From JAZSQZ01 sp045538175 (GTDB taxonomy: Bacteria > Bacillota > Clostridia > Christensenellales > UBA1242): a stretch of DNA of 23,768 bases. The position numbers were made by a program, and so were the translations under genes. Each line of letters starts with the position of its first letter. Within the stretch, counting starts at the first letter, position 1. The notes beneath the pieces are model-generated. The model did not search any database and had not been told where the DNA came from. It worked only from the letters and a program-made list of their open reading frames with translations. The stretch spans positions 1 to 23,768 of the forward strand of contig JAZSQZ010000136.1 in assembly GCA_045538175.1 (NCBI GenBank), in the 5' to 3' direction. Positions 1-7,149 of this stretch are shown piece after piece.

Positions 1-395
1 GCTTTATATAATTTTTCAAGTGCTGTCCTAAATCTTTCTTCGTTTTCGTTATTTCTGTTTGGCCAATAACCTTCGTGCATTTCAAGATCGTAATATTCAA
101 TTTTAAAGTCTGTTTTGTCAGGTGCAAAATCAAAATTTTCACAACTTTCAATTTGAAGAATTTCACCTGTTTTTCTATTTCTTATTATAAATCCTATAGG
201 TCTTGTGACTGCTGCGTGACCGTCTTTAAACTTGGGTTGAGATATAACAGGGTAGGCGAGCATTATTTTTTTATTTACTTTTCTAAATATTGGAGGCAAT
301 ATTGCAATTTTGCGTGTAGGATTAAGGCCTGCAAATTTGTCTGCATACCTTTCTTCCATCTCTATTATGTCAAAATATTTATAAATTTTAAACAT
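1..395 (-). CDS. Hypothetical protein, partial (3' end outside window)
   Basis: Read on the minus strand from ATG at 395, a frame of 131 codons stays open to the window edge. A GGAG motif lies about 6 bases upstream of this ATG, which supports the start. The product begins MFKIYKYFDIIEMEERYADK and is a soluble-looking mixed alpha/beta sequence with many charged residues, no signal peptide and no membrane segment. A middle part contains GFIIRNRKTGEILQIESCE, which resembles a pair of beta strands, and the last visible part is acidic and helical. I do not recognise a family. The gene is divergent from the permease at 478 with about 80 bases between their starts. An open frame also exists on the opposite strand here, but its composition (rich in Cys, Phe and Tyr) and lack of a ribosome binding site mark it as a shadow. 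Confidence 0.7.
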   Translation of the reverse strand, partial: MFKIYKYFDIIEMEERYADKFAGLNPTRKIAILPPIFRKVNKKIMLAYPVISQPKFKDGHAAVTRPIGFIIRNRKTGEILQIESCENFDFAPDKTDFKIEYYDLEMHEGYWPNRNNENEERFRTALEKLYK

Positions 396-477
396 ATTAT
401 CTCCGCATATATTATATCAACTAGAGCCTAACTTGTAAAGATTAAAGTTTATAAATATTCTTTACAAAATTTTAAAA

Positions 478-1371
478 ATGTTGTATCATACCGGTATTAT
501 GTGGGAAGAATTATGGCACGCCCTAAAGGGCTCTTTAATGATTATACCATTTCTGTTTTTAGCATATTTGCTTATAGAATTGGTTGAAGAAAAGATTGTT
601 GATAAATACAAAACAAAAAAGATTTTAACAAGTCCACTTGCTCCTGTTGTTAGCGCTGGTTTTGGACTTGTGCCACAATGTGGATTTTCTGTTGTTGCAA
701 CAGATTTGTTTTCACACAAATTTTTATCTCTTGGTTCGCTTCTTGCTGTGTATATTGCAACAAGTGACGAAGCAATTCCAATTTTACTATCTCAACCAGA
801 TAGATATGTGGATCTTCTTTTGATTATAGGTATCAAATTTGTTTTTGCAGTACTTGTAGGCATTATTGTTGATTTGATATTTAAAAAATATAAACCTGTG
901 ATTACTGAAGAAGCTACATTTTCAAATGTAGAAGGTTGTTGTGGTCACGATGTAGAAGAAGGTAATCACGAAGAAAAGGCAAGTTGGAAACATTGGTTAC
1001 TTCACCCAATTGTTCACAGTCTAAAAGTGTTTGCTTATATTCTTGTTGTAAATGTCGTTTTTGCCTTGCTTGTTTACCTTGTTGGGGAAGACTCTCTTAT
1101 AAACTTTATGATGTCAACAGGCATCTTTCAACCATTTATTGCAGGTCTTGTTGGTTTGATACCTAACTGTGCTTCATCTGTTATTATTACAGAGTTATAC
1201 CTAATTGGTGGATTATCATTTGGTTCATGTATTGCAGGTCTTTGTATAAACTCAGGTATTGCAATTATGGTATTGTTTAGGCTCAATAAAAACATAAAAC
1301 AAAACTTTGCAATCTTAGGTGCATTGTATGTTTTAAGCACTGTGCTTGGTGTTGTTATAAATTTATTTTAG
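478..1371 (+). CDS. Putative heavy-metal exporter/permease of the ArsP_2 (10-TM) type
   Basis: A 297-residue polytopic membrane protein resembling the 'putative 10TM heavy-metal exporter' (ArsP_2) group, which is often annotated as an arsenic efflux or putative manganese transporter. Two halves repeat the same signature: GLVPQCGFSVVATDLF near residue 62 and GLIPNCASSVIITELY near residue 227, each a Pro-Asn/Gln-Cys motif in a membrane segment, as expected from an internally duplicated transporter. Between the halves lies a hydrophilic loop with GCCGHDVEEGNHEE (about residues 144-157), rich in Cys, His and acidic residues and plausibly metal-binding. The start at 478 has no clear ribosome binding site; an in-frame ATG at 499 is an alternative. 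A weak promoter, TTGTAA at 433 and TATTCT at 456 with a 17-base spacer, would give a leader of about 10 bases. The substrate cannot be told from sequence. Confidence 0.85.
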   Translation: MLYHTGIMWEELWHALKGSLMIIPFLFLAYLLIELVEEKIVDKYKTKKILTSPLAPVVSAGFGLVPQCGFSVVATDLFSHKFLSLGSLLAVYIATSDEAIPILLSQPDRYVDLLLIIGIKFVFAVLVGIIVDLIFKKYKPVITEEATFSNVEGCCGHDVEEGNHEEKASWKHWLLHPIVHSLKVFAYILVVNVVFALLVYLVGEDSLINFMMSTGIFQPFIAGLVGLIPNCASSVIITELYLIGGLSFGSCIAGLCINSGIAIMVLFRLNKNIKQNFAILGALYVLSTVLGVVINLF

Positions 1372-1381
1372 TTAACATATT

Positions 1382-1450
1382 GGCATTTGCTTGCATATAT
1401 TCTTAAAAGGAGTTTTATGAGTATGTGCAAAAAAGCAGATGCCTTTTTTT
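1382..1450 (+). terminator. Terminator-like hairpin enclosing the RBS and start codon of the next gene
   Basis: Bases 1382-1390 (GGCATTTGC) pair with 1435-1443 (GCAGATGCC) over 9 bp with one U-G wobble. Bases 1391-1398 (TTGCATAT) pair with 1423-1430 (ATGTGCAA) over 8 bp with one wobble. A 4-base A bulge (1431-1434) separates the stems. Seven T residues (1444-1450) follow directly, as in an intrinsic terminator. The apical loop holds AAAGGAG at 1406-1412 and the ATG at 1417. It could terminate the permease transcript. A promoter candidate inside it (TTAACA 1372, TATATT 1396, spacer 18) would start RNA near 1408 and omit the 5' arm. Confidence 0.5.
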
Positions 1451-2429
1451 ATTCTAAAAATAAAAATGTAGGGGTCGAAAAACCTAAAAATTTTAATCAC
1501 TTTATGTTAAAAGAAATACTTGATGCTGTGGGTGATTTAAAGAAAAATTTATCCTTTTATATCGCAAACCTTGACCTATCTTAAAATTCTCAAAACTAAT
1601 ACAAAAGTGTTCTAGAGCCCAAATTTTCGCCTCAAATGAACTGTATGATGTCGCTGTTTTTTGTAAAAATGCAATAAAAAGCAAATTTTCAACAGAAGTT
1701 TTGATAGTAAAAAATGAAGAAAAAATAAGGGCAGAAATTTATAATAATAAAGAAGATTTATCAATATTTTTTATGTCTTCAAAAAATTTTGATATTCCTA
1801 AAAATCTAAAAACAAAAAAGGTTGCCTTAAGTTCGTGTGAAAATTTTGTAGATAAAAATTTTGATATTTTTCTTCCTGTTGTTTTTGACAAAGAAGAAAT
1901 TGCGATTAAGACAAAAAGTATTGTTTTATTTTGTTTTGCAATTTTGTTTTTGTTATCAAATGGAGAATTTGAAAATTTAAAACTTGCAATTGATATGATA
2001 GACGACTTTGATATTATGCCGATTGTTGATTTTTCAAAACAAATGGCAAAGCGTGAAAATGTTGTCTTGATTGATAATGGAAATATCTTTTGTGCTGACT
2101 GTGTTTTGTCACTTTTAAAAAAGATAACAAGTTTAAAAGTTGAAAAAAGATTTTGTATTGGCAATAATATCGAAAATATTAGAAAGTCGAGTTTCTTATT
2201 TTTAAAAAAGGAAGAAAATTCCTTTGAAGATTTGTTTTGTCTTGATAACTTAAATATAAATTATTTTATTTTATCAAAAGATAGAAAGATGGGTTTTAAA
2301 AATTGTTTAGAAATATCAATAGGTAAAACATTAGGTGATTTAAGCGAAATTGTTTTTATGTTCTATATACAAATGATTTCTTTTTATATTGCTTTATTTC
2401 AAGATATAAATCCTGACACAAAAAACTAA
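1417..2429 (+). pseudogene. Degenerate GlmS isomerase-domain-like (SIS) gene, frameshifted
   Basis: ATG 1417 follows AAAGGAG and opens 55 codons ending at TAA 1582. The next frame is open from 1575 to 2429, so a 1-base loss between 1575 and 1581 is implied; a functional product would be about 337 residues. Joined, it aligns by eye with the whole isomerase part of glucosamine-6-phosphate synthase. HFMLKEI matches the GlmS linker after the glutaminase domain. IFASNELYDVAVFCKNAI sits where CGTS and the following helix lie. KEEIAIKTKS matches the E..VASTK segment. The C-terminal IVFMFYIQMISFYIALF matches the VPLQLLAYHVAL helix. Key parts are lost: CGTS reads ASNE, SQSGET reads MSSKNF, the ELKHG histidine is absent, and the protein ends at INPDTKN without the catalytic PRNLAKSVTVE tail. 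No glutaminase domain is present. It is either a decaying paralogue or an inert SIS protein with one sequencing error. Confidence 0.6.
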
Positions 2430-2447
2430 AAAAGTGTTTTGTTTATT

Positions 2448-2476
2448 TGTTTGCAAAAGGGTAAAAATTGTATTAA
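2448..2476 (+). promoter_or_regulatory. Candidate promoter of pepF
   Basis: TTGTTT (2448-2453), a 17-base spacer and TATTAA (2471-2476) lie 22 bases before the pepF ATG, with TTGGAG at 2488-2492 as ribosome binding site. The match is moderate in an AT-rich background. Confidence 0.35.
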
Positions 2477-2498
2477 ACTAAAAGCATTGGAGAAAAAT

Positions 2499-4283
2499 AT
2501 GGAACTTAAAGAAAGAAAAGATATTGAAGATAAATTCAAATGGGATTTAAGTGATTATTACTTAAACGAAACCGAGTATGAAAAAGATTTAGAAGAGTTT
2601 GTAAATTCTTATAAAAAAGTTTCAAACTATGATGGAAAGTTAAAAGATAAAAAAACAATTTTAGAATGTTTTAAGTTTACCGATAAGTTAGATGAAAAAT
2701 TGGAAAGATTATATGTATATGCAAGCATAAGTCGTGATGAAGATGTTGCAGTTGAGAAAAATCAACAAAGATATGGAAGAATTAGAAATATTGCAAATGA
2801 TTATGATATGGTTTGTTCGTTTTTGACTCCACAACTATCAAATCTTGATGATGAATTTTTAAAAGACTTAATAAACGATAAAGATTTTAAGGATTACGAC
2901 AAAACAATTAAAAATATCTTAAAAAACAAACCACATATTTTGAGTGAAAAAGAAGAGAAGTTGATGTCTTCTGTTTCAAATTTCGCAGGCGATTTTAAAC
3001 TTAATTTTTCAAATTTTGAAAACGGCGACTTAGAGTTTAATGATGTTGAAGATGGTAAGGGAATTAAACACCCTATGAATCAAAGTGTTGCCGGAATATA
3101 CTTAACTGACGAAGATAGTGTTTTAAGAAAAAATGCTTTTAAGGAATTAAATGGCGCTTTTGGAAGATATAACAACTTTTTAACATCAAACTATGTTGCA
3201 AGTGTTAAGAAAGATATTTTCTACGCAAAAACAAGGAACTTTAATTCTGCAATCGAAAAAGCTTTATTTTATGAAGATGTTGATAAAACTGTTTATTATA
3301 CACTTTTAAAATCAGTTAATAAGTTTTTAAACCTAGAGTATAGATTTTTTAAATTAAAAGAAAAAATGTTGGGTGTTGATAAAATATCTGTTGCTGATAT
3401 GAGAATAAACCCACTAAAAGAAGTTGATACAAAGTATACCTTTGAAGAAGGTTTTGACCTTGTATGCAAAGCATTATCTCCATTAGGGGACGAGTATATT
3501 GCAAAACTTAAAGATTTAAAAAACAATAGAAAGATTGATGTTATGCCAAACAAGGGTAAATGTAGTGGGGCATATATGACAAGTGCTTATGGTTGCTCTC
3601 CTGTTGTTCTTACAAACTTTATGGGAAGATTTAATGATGTTTCAACAATTGCTCACGAGTTAGGTCATGCAATGCACTCATACAATTCAGATAAATCTCA
3701 ACCTATAAATAAGGCAGGTTATACAATTTTCCTAGCAGAAATTGCAAGCACCGTTAATGAATGTTTGCTAAATAGATATATGTTGGATAATGCAAAAACA
3801 AAAGAAGAAAAGATTTATTACCTAAACGAATTCTTATCAACTTTCCATGCAACAGTATTTAGACAAACAATGTTTGCAGAGTTTGAAGAAAAAATTCATA
3901 CAATGTGCGAAAATAACGAAGGGGTTTCAACAACAGTTGTAAATGATGTTTACTTAAGTCTTGTTGAAAGATACTTTGGTAAAGATGTTGAAATTTATGA
4001 TGAGATTAAATACGAGTGGAGCAGAATCCCACACTTCTTTACTGCATTTTATGTATATAAATATGCAACAGGTTTGATTTCTGCAATTGCAATCTGCAAC
4101 AAAATCTTATCAAAAGAAAAAGACGCTGTTGAAAACTATTATAAGTTTTTATCTCTTGGTGGAAGTATGGACCCACTTTCAATTTTGTCAGTTGCAGGGG
4201 TCGACTTAAAACAAGAAAAAACATTTGAAGATTCGTTTAAATATATTGAAAATTATTTAGACCAACTTGAATCATTATTGTAA
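2499..4283 (+). CDS. pepF: Oligoendopeptidase F (M3 family zinc peptidase)
   Basis: A 594-residue cytoplasmic metallopeptidase of the usual PepF length (about 600), which cleaves short peptides and helps recycle them. The zinc site is intact: AHELGHAMHS supplies His386, Glu387 and His390, and the third ligand is Glu414 in FLAEIAS. The region before it (MTSAYGCSPVVLTNF) and the C-terminal helical part ending YIENYLDQLESLL are typical of the family. I chose the ATG at 2499 because TTGGAG lies 6 bases upstream and the product then begins MELKERKDIEDKFKWDLSDY, which matches PepF N-termini; the frame is open further upstream but without an initiation site. The gene stands alone, with its own candidate promoter and a strong terminator whose A-tract overlaps the stop codon. 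Confidence 0.95.
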   Translation: MELKERKDIEDKFKWDLSDYYLNETEYEKDLEEFVNSYKKVSNYDGKLKDKKTILECFKFTDKLDEKLERLYVYASISRDEDVAVEKNQQRYGRIRNIANDYDMVCSFLTPQLSNLDDEFLKDLINDKDFKDYDKTIKNILKNKPHILSEKEEKLMSSVSNFAGDFKLNFSNFENGDLEFNDVEDGKGIKHPMNQSVAGIYLTDEDSVLRKNAFKELNGAFGRYNNFLTSNYVASVKKDIFYAKTRNFNSAIEKALFYEDVDKTVYYTLLKSVNKFLNLEYRFFKLKEKMLGVDKISVADMRINPLKEVDTKYTFEEGFDLVCKALSPLGDEYIAKLKDLKNNRKIDVMPNKGKCSGAYMTSAYGCSPVVLTNFMGRFNDVSTIAHELGHAMHSYNSDKSQPINKAGYTIFLAEIASTVNECLLNRYMLDNAKTKEEKIYYLNEFLSTFHATVFRQTMFAEFEEKIHTMCENNEGVSTTVVNDVYLSLVERYFGKDVEIYDEIKYEWSRIPHFFTAFYVYKYATGLISAIAICNKILSKEKDAVENYYKFLSLGGSMDPLSILSVAGVDLKQEKTFEDSFKYIENYLDQLESLL

Positions 4284-4308
4284 AAAAAAGAGCCTAGGCT
4301 CTTTTTTT
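4282..4308 (+). terminator. Intrinsic terminator after pepF
   Basis: A perfect palindrome, AAAAAAGAGCCT followed by AGGCTCTTTTTT, ends in seven T residues. The stem begins inside the pepF stop codon. The A-tract would also give a U-tail on the minus strand. Confidence 0.9.
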
Positions 4309-4357
4309 AGTTGAAAATTTATATTTTTTTGTGCCATCTTTGGTTTTAGGGTAGATA

Positions 4358-4386
4358 TTGACTTTTGACTTATTTTGTAGTATAAT
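4358..4386 (+). promoter_or_regulatory. Strong sigma-A-type promoter of the 4498 gene
   Basis: TTGACT (4358-4363), a 17-base spacer and TATAAT (4381-4386). The predicted RNA start is near 4393, leaving a leader of about 105 bases before the ATG at 4498, far longer than the others in this window. Confidence 0.8.
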
Positions 4387-4392
4387 GTTACC

Positions 4393-4497
4393 GTATTAAG
4401 TTTGCATTTTAGGGGGACTTGCAAATTTAAAGACCTCTTAGGACAATATCGAAAGATAAATATTTTATGGCTAAGAGTTAGAGGTTAAAAGTTTAAA
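4393..4497 (+). promoter_or_regulatory. Structured 5' leader, candidate cis-regulatory RNA
   Basis: Stem 1 pairs TTAAGTTTGCA (4396-4406) with TGCAAATTTAA (4420-4430), 11 bp with one G-U wobble, around a loop containing GGGGGAC. Downstream, two stems compete for the same bases: CTCTTAG (4435-4441) can pair with CTAAGAG (4471-4477), or ACCTCT (4433-4438) can pair with AGAGGT (4480-4485). The second option hides AGAGG, the only ribosome-binding-like sequence before the ATG (13 bases away). This is the layout of a translational switch. I could not match it to any riboswitch class I know. Confidence 0.45.
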
Positions 4498-5601
4498 ATG
4501 AGTAGTTTAATTGATATTGCGCAAAATATTTGTGACAATATAAACTCAAAAGTAAAGAGTCGAGAAGGTAAGGGCAAGATTTACTATAAGCCAATTACCT
4601 ATAAAGATTCGATTATTAAGATTTACAGTACATATGAAGGACCAAAGGATTTCTTAAGAATTCCAACAGGGGACAAAATCGATTGTATCTTAACAGGTGA
4701 CAATTGTGTATTCCTTGGGGCATACTTAAACGGAAGACTTGCAGGTATTTCATATCTAAAGGAAATTCCAGAAAATTATCCTTTTTTTAGAGCCCCTCAA
4801 AGCGAAGGTCAAACAGGAAAAGTTTTCACTTTTGGTGGATTATATGTAAGACCTGAATGTCAAGGTTTTGGTAGTGCAACAGGTATGGTTGGAATTTTGA
4901 CAGAAAGCGCAAGAAGATATATTGACTTGAAAAAAACTGATGGTGTTCAAAATTTACCACAAGGGATTTTCTTTGAAGCAGATTATAGAAATGTTGGTAG
5001 TATTTCAGTATTATCAAGACACGGGAATTATGTAGGTTTTTATGTTGACGAAAAGAGACTTGAAGGTCCAACAATTATGTTGTATGATTCATTTAAGTCT
5101 TCACCTATTGTTATAAGCAATCTTCCAAAAATTCATATTCCAGAAGATAAGGAACAAGGTATTCTTAATCTTCAAAGATTCACAAGCGAAATTGCAAGTC
5201 AAGTTGGTGGTTCTACAGAATATAATATTCCATTTGATGATCAATCAAATCATATGGTTGTCCTAAACAATATTCCAGAAACCACAAAAGCAAGTAAAGG
5301 TATGTTTGAGTTTGAAGAAAAATATACAACTCAATTTGTAAATTATGAACCAGGCGAAGCAAGAGAAGTAATGACAGGCTCTCGTGAAGAACAAGACCCA
5401 ACCATTATAGAAATGCCTCCAAGGGAAGCTTTGGATGAAGTCAAAAAGTCTTTGGATATCCCTGCAGGCGAAAGTGGTGCAGAGTCTACAATTCAATCGG
5501 GTGGAAGGGGATATGCTAGTGTAACAAACTTTAGCCCAATATTAGGTAGAGTAGGTTCAATATCAATGAAAATGCACGATGATAGTTTTGAAATGAAATA
5601 A
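4498..5601 (+). CDS. GNAT-fold protein with long unrecognised C-terminal region
   Basis: A 367-residue soluble protein. Residues of about 65-150 resemble a GNAT acetyltransferase core: CVFLGAYLNGRLAGISYL as the strand 2-3 region, then FGGLYVRPECQGFGSATG with the acetyl-CoA loop pattern (V.P..QG.G) and a following helix. EADYRNVGSISVLSRHG gives the usual N..S...L...G helix of motif B. The last 170 or so residues, from about TIMLYDSFKSSP onward, look poorly ordered and rich in Glu, Ser, Pro and Gly, with no domain I can name. No signal peptide or membrane segment is seen. The substrate is unknown. The gene is monocistronic, driven by the promoter at 4358 through a long structured leader, and ends in a terminator shared with the convergent radical SAM gene. 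Confidence 0.75.
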   Translation: MSSLIDIAQNICDNINSKVKSREGKGKIYYKPITYKDSIIKIYSTYEGPKDFLRIPTGDKIDCILTGDNCVFLGAYLNGRLAGISYLKEIPENYPFFRAPQSEGQTGKVFTFGGLYVRPECQGFGSATGMVGILTESARRYIDLKKTDGVQNLPQGIFFEADYRNVGSISVLSRHGNYVGFYVDEKRLEGPTIMLYDSFKSSPIVISNLPKIHIPEDKEQGILNLQRFTSEIASQVGGSTEYNIPFDDQSNHMVVLNNIPETTKASKGMFEFEEKYTTQFVNYEPGEAREVMTGSREEQDPTIIEMPPREALDEVKKSLDIPAGESGAESTIQSGGRGYASVTNFSPILGRVGSISMKMHDDSFEMK

Positions 5602-5631
5602 AAAAAAGACTAGAAATTTCTAGTCTTTTTT
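5602..5631 (+). terminator. Bidirectional terminator between convergent genes
   Basis: AAAAGACTAGAAA and TTTCTAGTCTTTT form a perfect hairpin with an A-tract before it and a T-tract after it, so it can stop transcription from both the 4498 gene (+) and the 5636-6529 gene (-). Confidence 0.9.
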
Positions 5632-5635
5632 ATTT

Positions 5636-6529
5636 CTATAGTTCTTCTTCAATGTTGAAATCTGGTATAAAGTCTGTGGTTGCGCTTTTAAGGTCTTGTG
5701 AAAAACCGTTTTTGAAATCTAGGTCGCAAAACTTTCTTAAAACAAGATTATATTCAAGTGGTTTTAGTTTTCTATTGATTTCTGGGTATTTCTCTGCCTT
5801 ATCGCAAGGCACATATTGTCCCATAATACTAATATAAGTTTTTGTGCCTAGGTTTTCTTTTATCCATTCCAAGATTTTAAAACTATCCTTATAGTTATTT
5901 GGCAAAATCAAATGTCTTATAATTATGCCTTTTTCCATAAGTCCATTTTTAATAATATCTTGTGGACAATTCTTTCTCATTTGCATAATTGCTTTGCTTG
6001 TTTTTTCAAAGTAATCTTCGCAGTTTGAATATTTTTTTGAAACTTCGCTTGAGTAATATTTTAAGTCGGTTAAAAATATGTCAACATAACCCTTTAATTT
6101 TTCTATTGTTTCAACTGATTCATAACCGTTGGTATTCCAAACGATAGGGATATGTGGTTTATAAGTTTTAAGTGCTTTTAAAATTTCGTCTGTAAAATGG
6201 GTTGGGGTTACAAAGTTTATATTTGTTGCGCCACTTTTTTCAATTTTTTTAAATAGAGTTACAAGGTCATCTGTTGAATATTCTTTTCCAAGATTGCCGT
6301 GGCTTATTTCATAGTTTTGACAATACACGCATCTTAAGTTGCACCCTGAAAAGAAAATGGTGCCACTACCTTTTTTAAAGGTATAATCTGTGCCAGAAAT
6401 AATAGGCTCTTCCCAGAAGTGCTTCATAACTTTTACAATTTTTGCTTTTTTACCACTTTTGCAGAAACCAAAGTTTTTATCTCTGTCGATTTTGCATAAT
6501 CGTGGACATAGGTTACAAACTTTATTCAT
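5636..6529 (-). CDS. PflX-like radical SAM protein (COG1313-type)
   Basis: A 297-residue radical S-adenosylmethionine protein resembling the PflX/COG1313 group, distant relatives of pyruvate formate-lyase activating enzyme. The 4Fe-4S motif CxxxCxxC is Cys63, Cys67 and Cys70 in SGCNLRCVYCQNYEIS. An N-terminal cysteine cluster, CNLCPRLCKIDR with a further Cys23, is characteristic of the group and may bind a second metal or cluster. Further family landmarks are NFVTPTH, WNTNGYE, FLTDLKYY and IIIRHLILPN. It would act in the cytosol; the partner protein is not identifiable, as no glycyl radical enzyme gene lies in the window. There is no ribosome binding site before the ATG at 6529. A TGC-TAAAAT extended -10 ends 7 bases before it, predicting a leaderless mRNA. 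Confidence 0.88.
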   Translation of the reverse strand: MNKVCNLCPRLCKIDRDKNFGFCKSGKKAKIVKVMKHFWEEPIISGTDYTFKKGSGTIFFSGCNLRCVYCQNYEISHGNLGKEYSTDDLVTLFKKIEKSGATNINFVTPTHFTDEILKALKTYKPHIPIVWNTNGYESVETIEKLKGYVDIFLTDLKYYSSEVSKKYSNCEDYFEKTSKAIMQMRKNCPQDIIKNGLMEKGIIIRHLILPNNYKDSFKILEWIKENLGTKTYISIMGQYVPCDKAEKYPEINRKLKPLEYNLVLRKFCDLDFKNGFSQDLKSATTDFIPDFNIEEEL

Positions 6530-6535
6530 ATCGAC

Positions 6536-6544
6536 ATTTTAGCA
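6536..6544 (-). promoter_or_regulatory. Extended -10 promoter of the radical SAM gene (leaderless)
   Basis: On the minus strand TGC precedes TAAAAT (6541-6536), an extended -10. No good -35 lies 17-18 bases upstream. Six bases (6535-6530) separate the hexamer from the ATG at 6529, so transcription should start at or next to the start codon. Confidence 0.5.
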
Positions 6545-6582
6545 CTAAAGTTGTGTTTTGTACACAATTTGTTGTTTTTTTA

Positions 6583-6611
6583 TTGTTAAAAAGAAAAATA
6601 TTTTTTATAAT
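6583..6611 (+). promoter_or_regulatory. Promoter of the GNAT gene (leaderless)
   Basis: TTGTTA (6583-6588), a 17-base spacer and consensus TATAAT (6606-6611), then six bases to the ATG at 6618. No ribosome binding site can fit in the predicted transcript. Confidence 0.7.
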
Positions 6612-6617
6612 AAAAAC

Positions 6618-7136
6618 ATGAAAGTAGTTTTAGCAAATAAAAATGATTTAGAAAAAATAAATAAGATTATTACAAATGTAATAGAGAATATGAATAAGCA
6701 AGGCATCAAGATTTGGAATGAGTATTATCCAAGCGAATGTTTTTTAGGTGATATAGAAAAAGAGAATTTGTATTTGCTTAAAAACAATGACGAAATTGTG
6801 GGTATGGGTGTGTTATGTGGTTTTGATGAAAGTGGGGACGTGTTTAAGTTCAGTGGCACAAAAAATAATCTTTTTTTGACTAGATTTGCAATCAATGTTG
6901 ATTATCTAAATATGGGATATGGTAAAAAACTTTTAGAAGAAATGATACAGATTGCAAAAAATAAGGATATGGATAGCATAAAACTTGCAGTTGCAAAAGT
7001 GAATATTCCTGCAATAAGGTTATATGAAAAATATGGTTTTAAAAAAGTTGATGGGGTGTTTTATAACAAGTTTATTACAAAATGTAACAATGAAGAATAT
7101 GGTTACGAATTGATATTAAAAAAAGATACAGTTTAA
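6618..7136 (+). CDS. GNAT family N-acetyltransferase
   Basis: A 172-residue single-domain GNAT acetyltransferase, transferring an acetyl group from acetyl-CoA to an amine; the substrate is not predictable. The acetyl-CoA loop is seen in LTRFAINVDYLNMGYGKKLL (about residues 92-111), and the C-terminal N..A..LYEKYGF motif follows in VNIPAIRLYEKYGFKKVD. I place the start at ATG 6618, giving MKVVLANKNDLEKINKII, the normal GNAT N-terminus. The frame is open upstream, but that part overlaps the promoter. The -10 element ends 7 bases before the A of this ATG, so the message is predicted to be leaderless. The gene converges on the acyltransferase gene, overlapping it by 4 bases. Confidence 0.88.
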   Translation: MKVVLANKNDLEKINKIITNVIENMNKQGIKIWNEYYPSECFLGDIEKENLYLLKNNDEIVGMGVLCGFDESGDVFKFSGTKNNLFLTRFAINVDYLNMGYGKKLLEEMIQIAKNKDMDSIKLAVAKVNIPAIRLYEKYGFKKVDGVFYNKFITKCNNEEYGYELILKKDTV

Positions 7137-7149
7137 TCTGTGTCTTTTT
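7120..7149 (+). terminator. Bidirectional terminator containing both stop codons
   Basis: AAAAAGATACAG (7120-7131) pairs with CTGTGTCTTTTT (7138-7149) with one U-G wobble in the plus-strand RNA (an A-C mismatch in the minus-strand RNA). The six-base loop TTTAAT holds the stop codons of both convergent genes (TAA at 7134-7136 on plus, and at 7135-7133 on minus). The terminator is thus encoded inside both coding ends. Confidence 0.75.

Noticed and set aside
75..431. A 118-codon open frame on the plus strand opposite the first gene
   Set aside because: The minus-strand frame has a ribosome binding site and normal protein composition; the plus frame is rich in Cys, Phe and Tyr and lacks an initiation signal.
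1372..1416. glmS ribozyme upstream of the GlmS-like gene
   Set aside because: The gap is only about 45 bases and shows none of the pseudoknotted core of that ribozyme, which needs well over 100 bases.
1573..1590. Programmed ribosomal frameshift in the GlmS-like gene
   Set aside because: No slippery heptamer of the X XXY YYZ type lies in frame before the TAA at 1582 and no downstream stimulatory stem is obvious. A simple indel or sequencing error is likelier.
4410..4430. Small coding frame after the AGGGGGACT at 4411, which matches the ribosome binding site at 13962
   Set aside because: The only nearby start (TTG 4419) opens three codons, so this element is more likely the loop of the leader stem.
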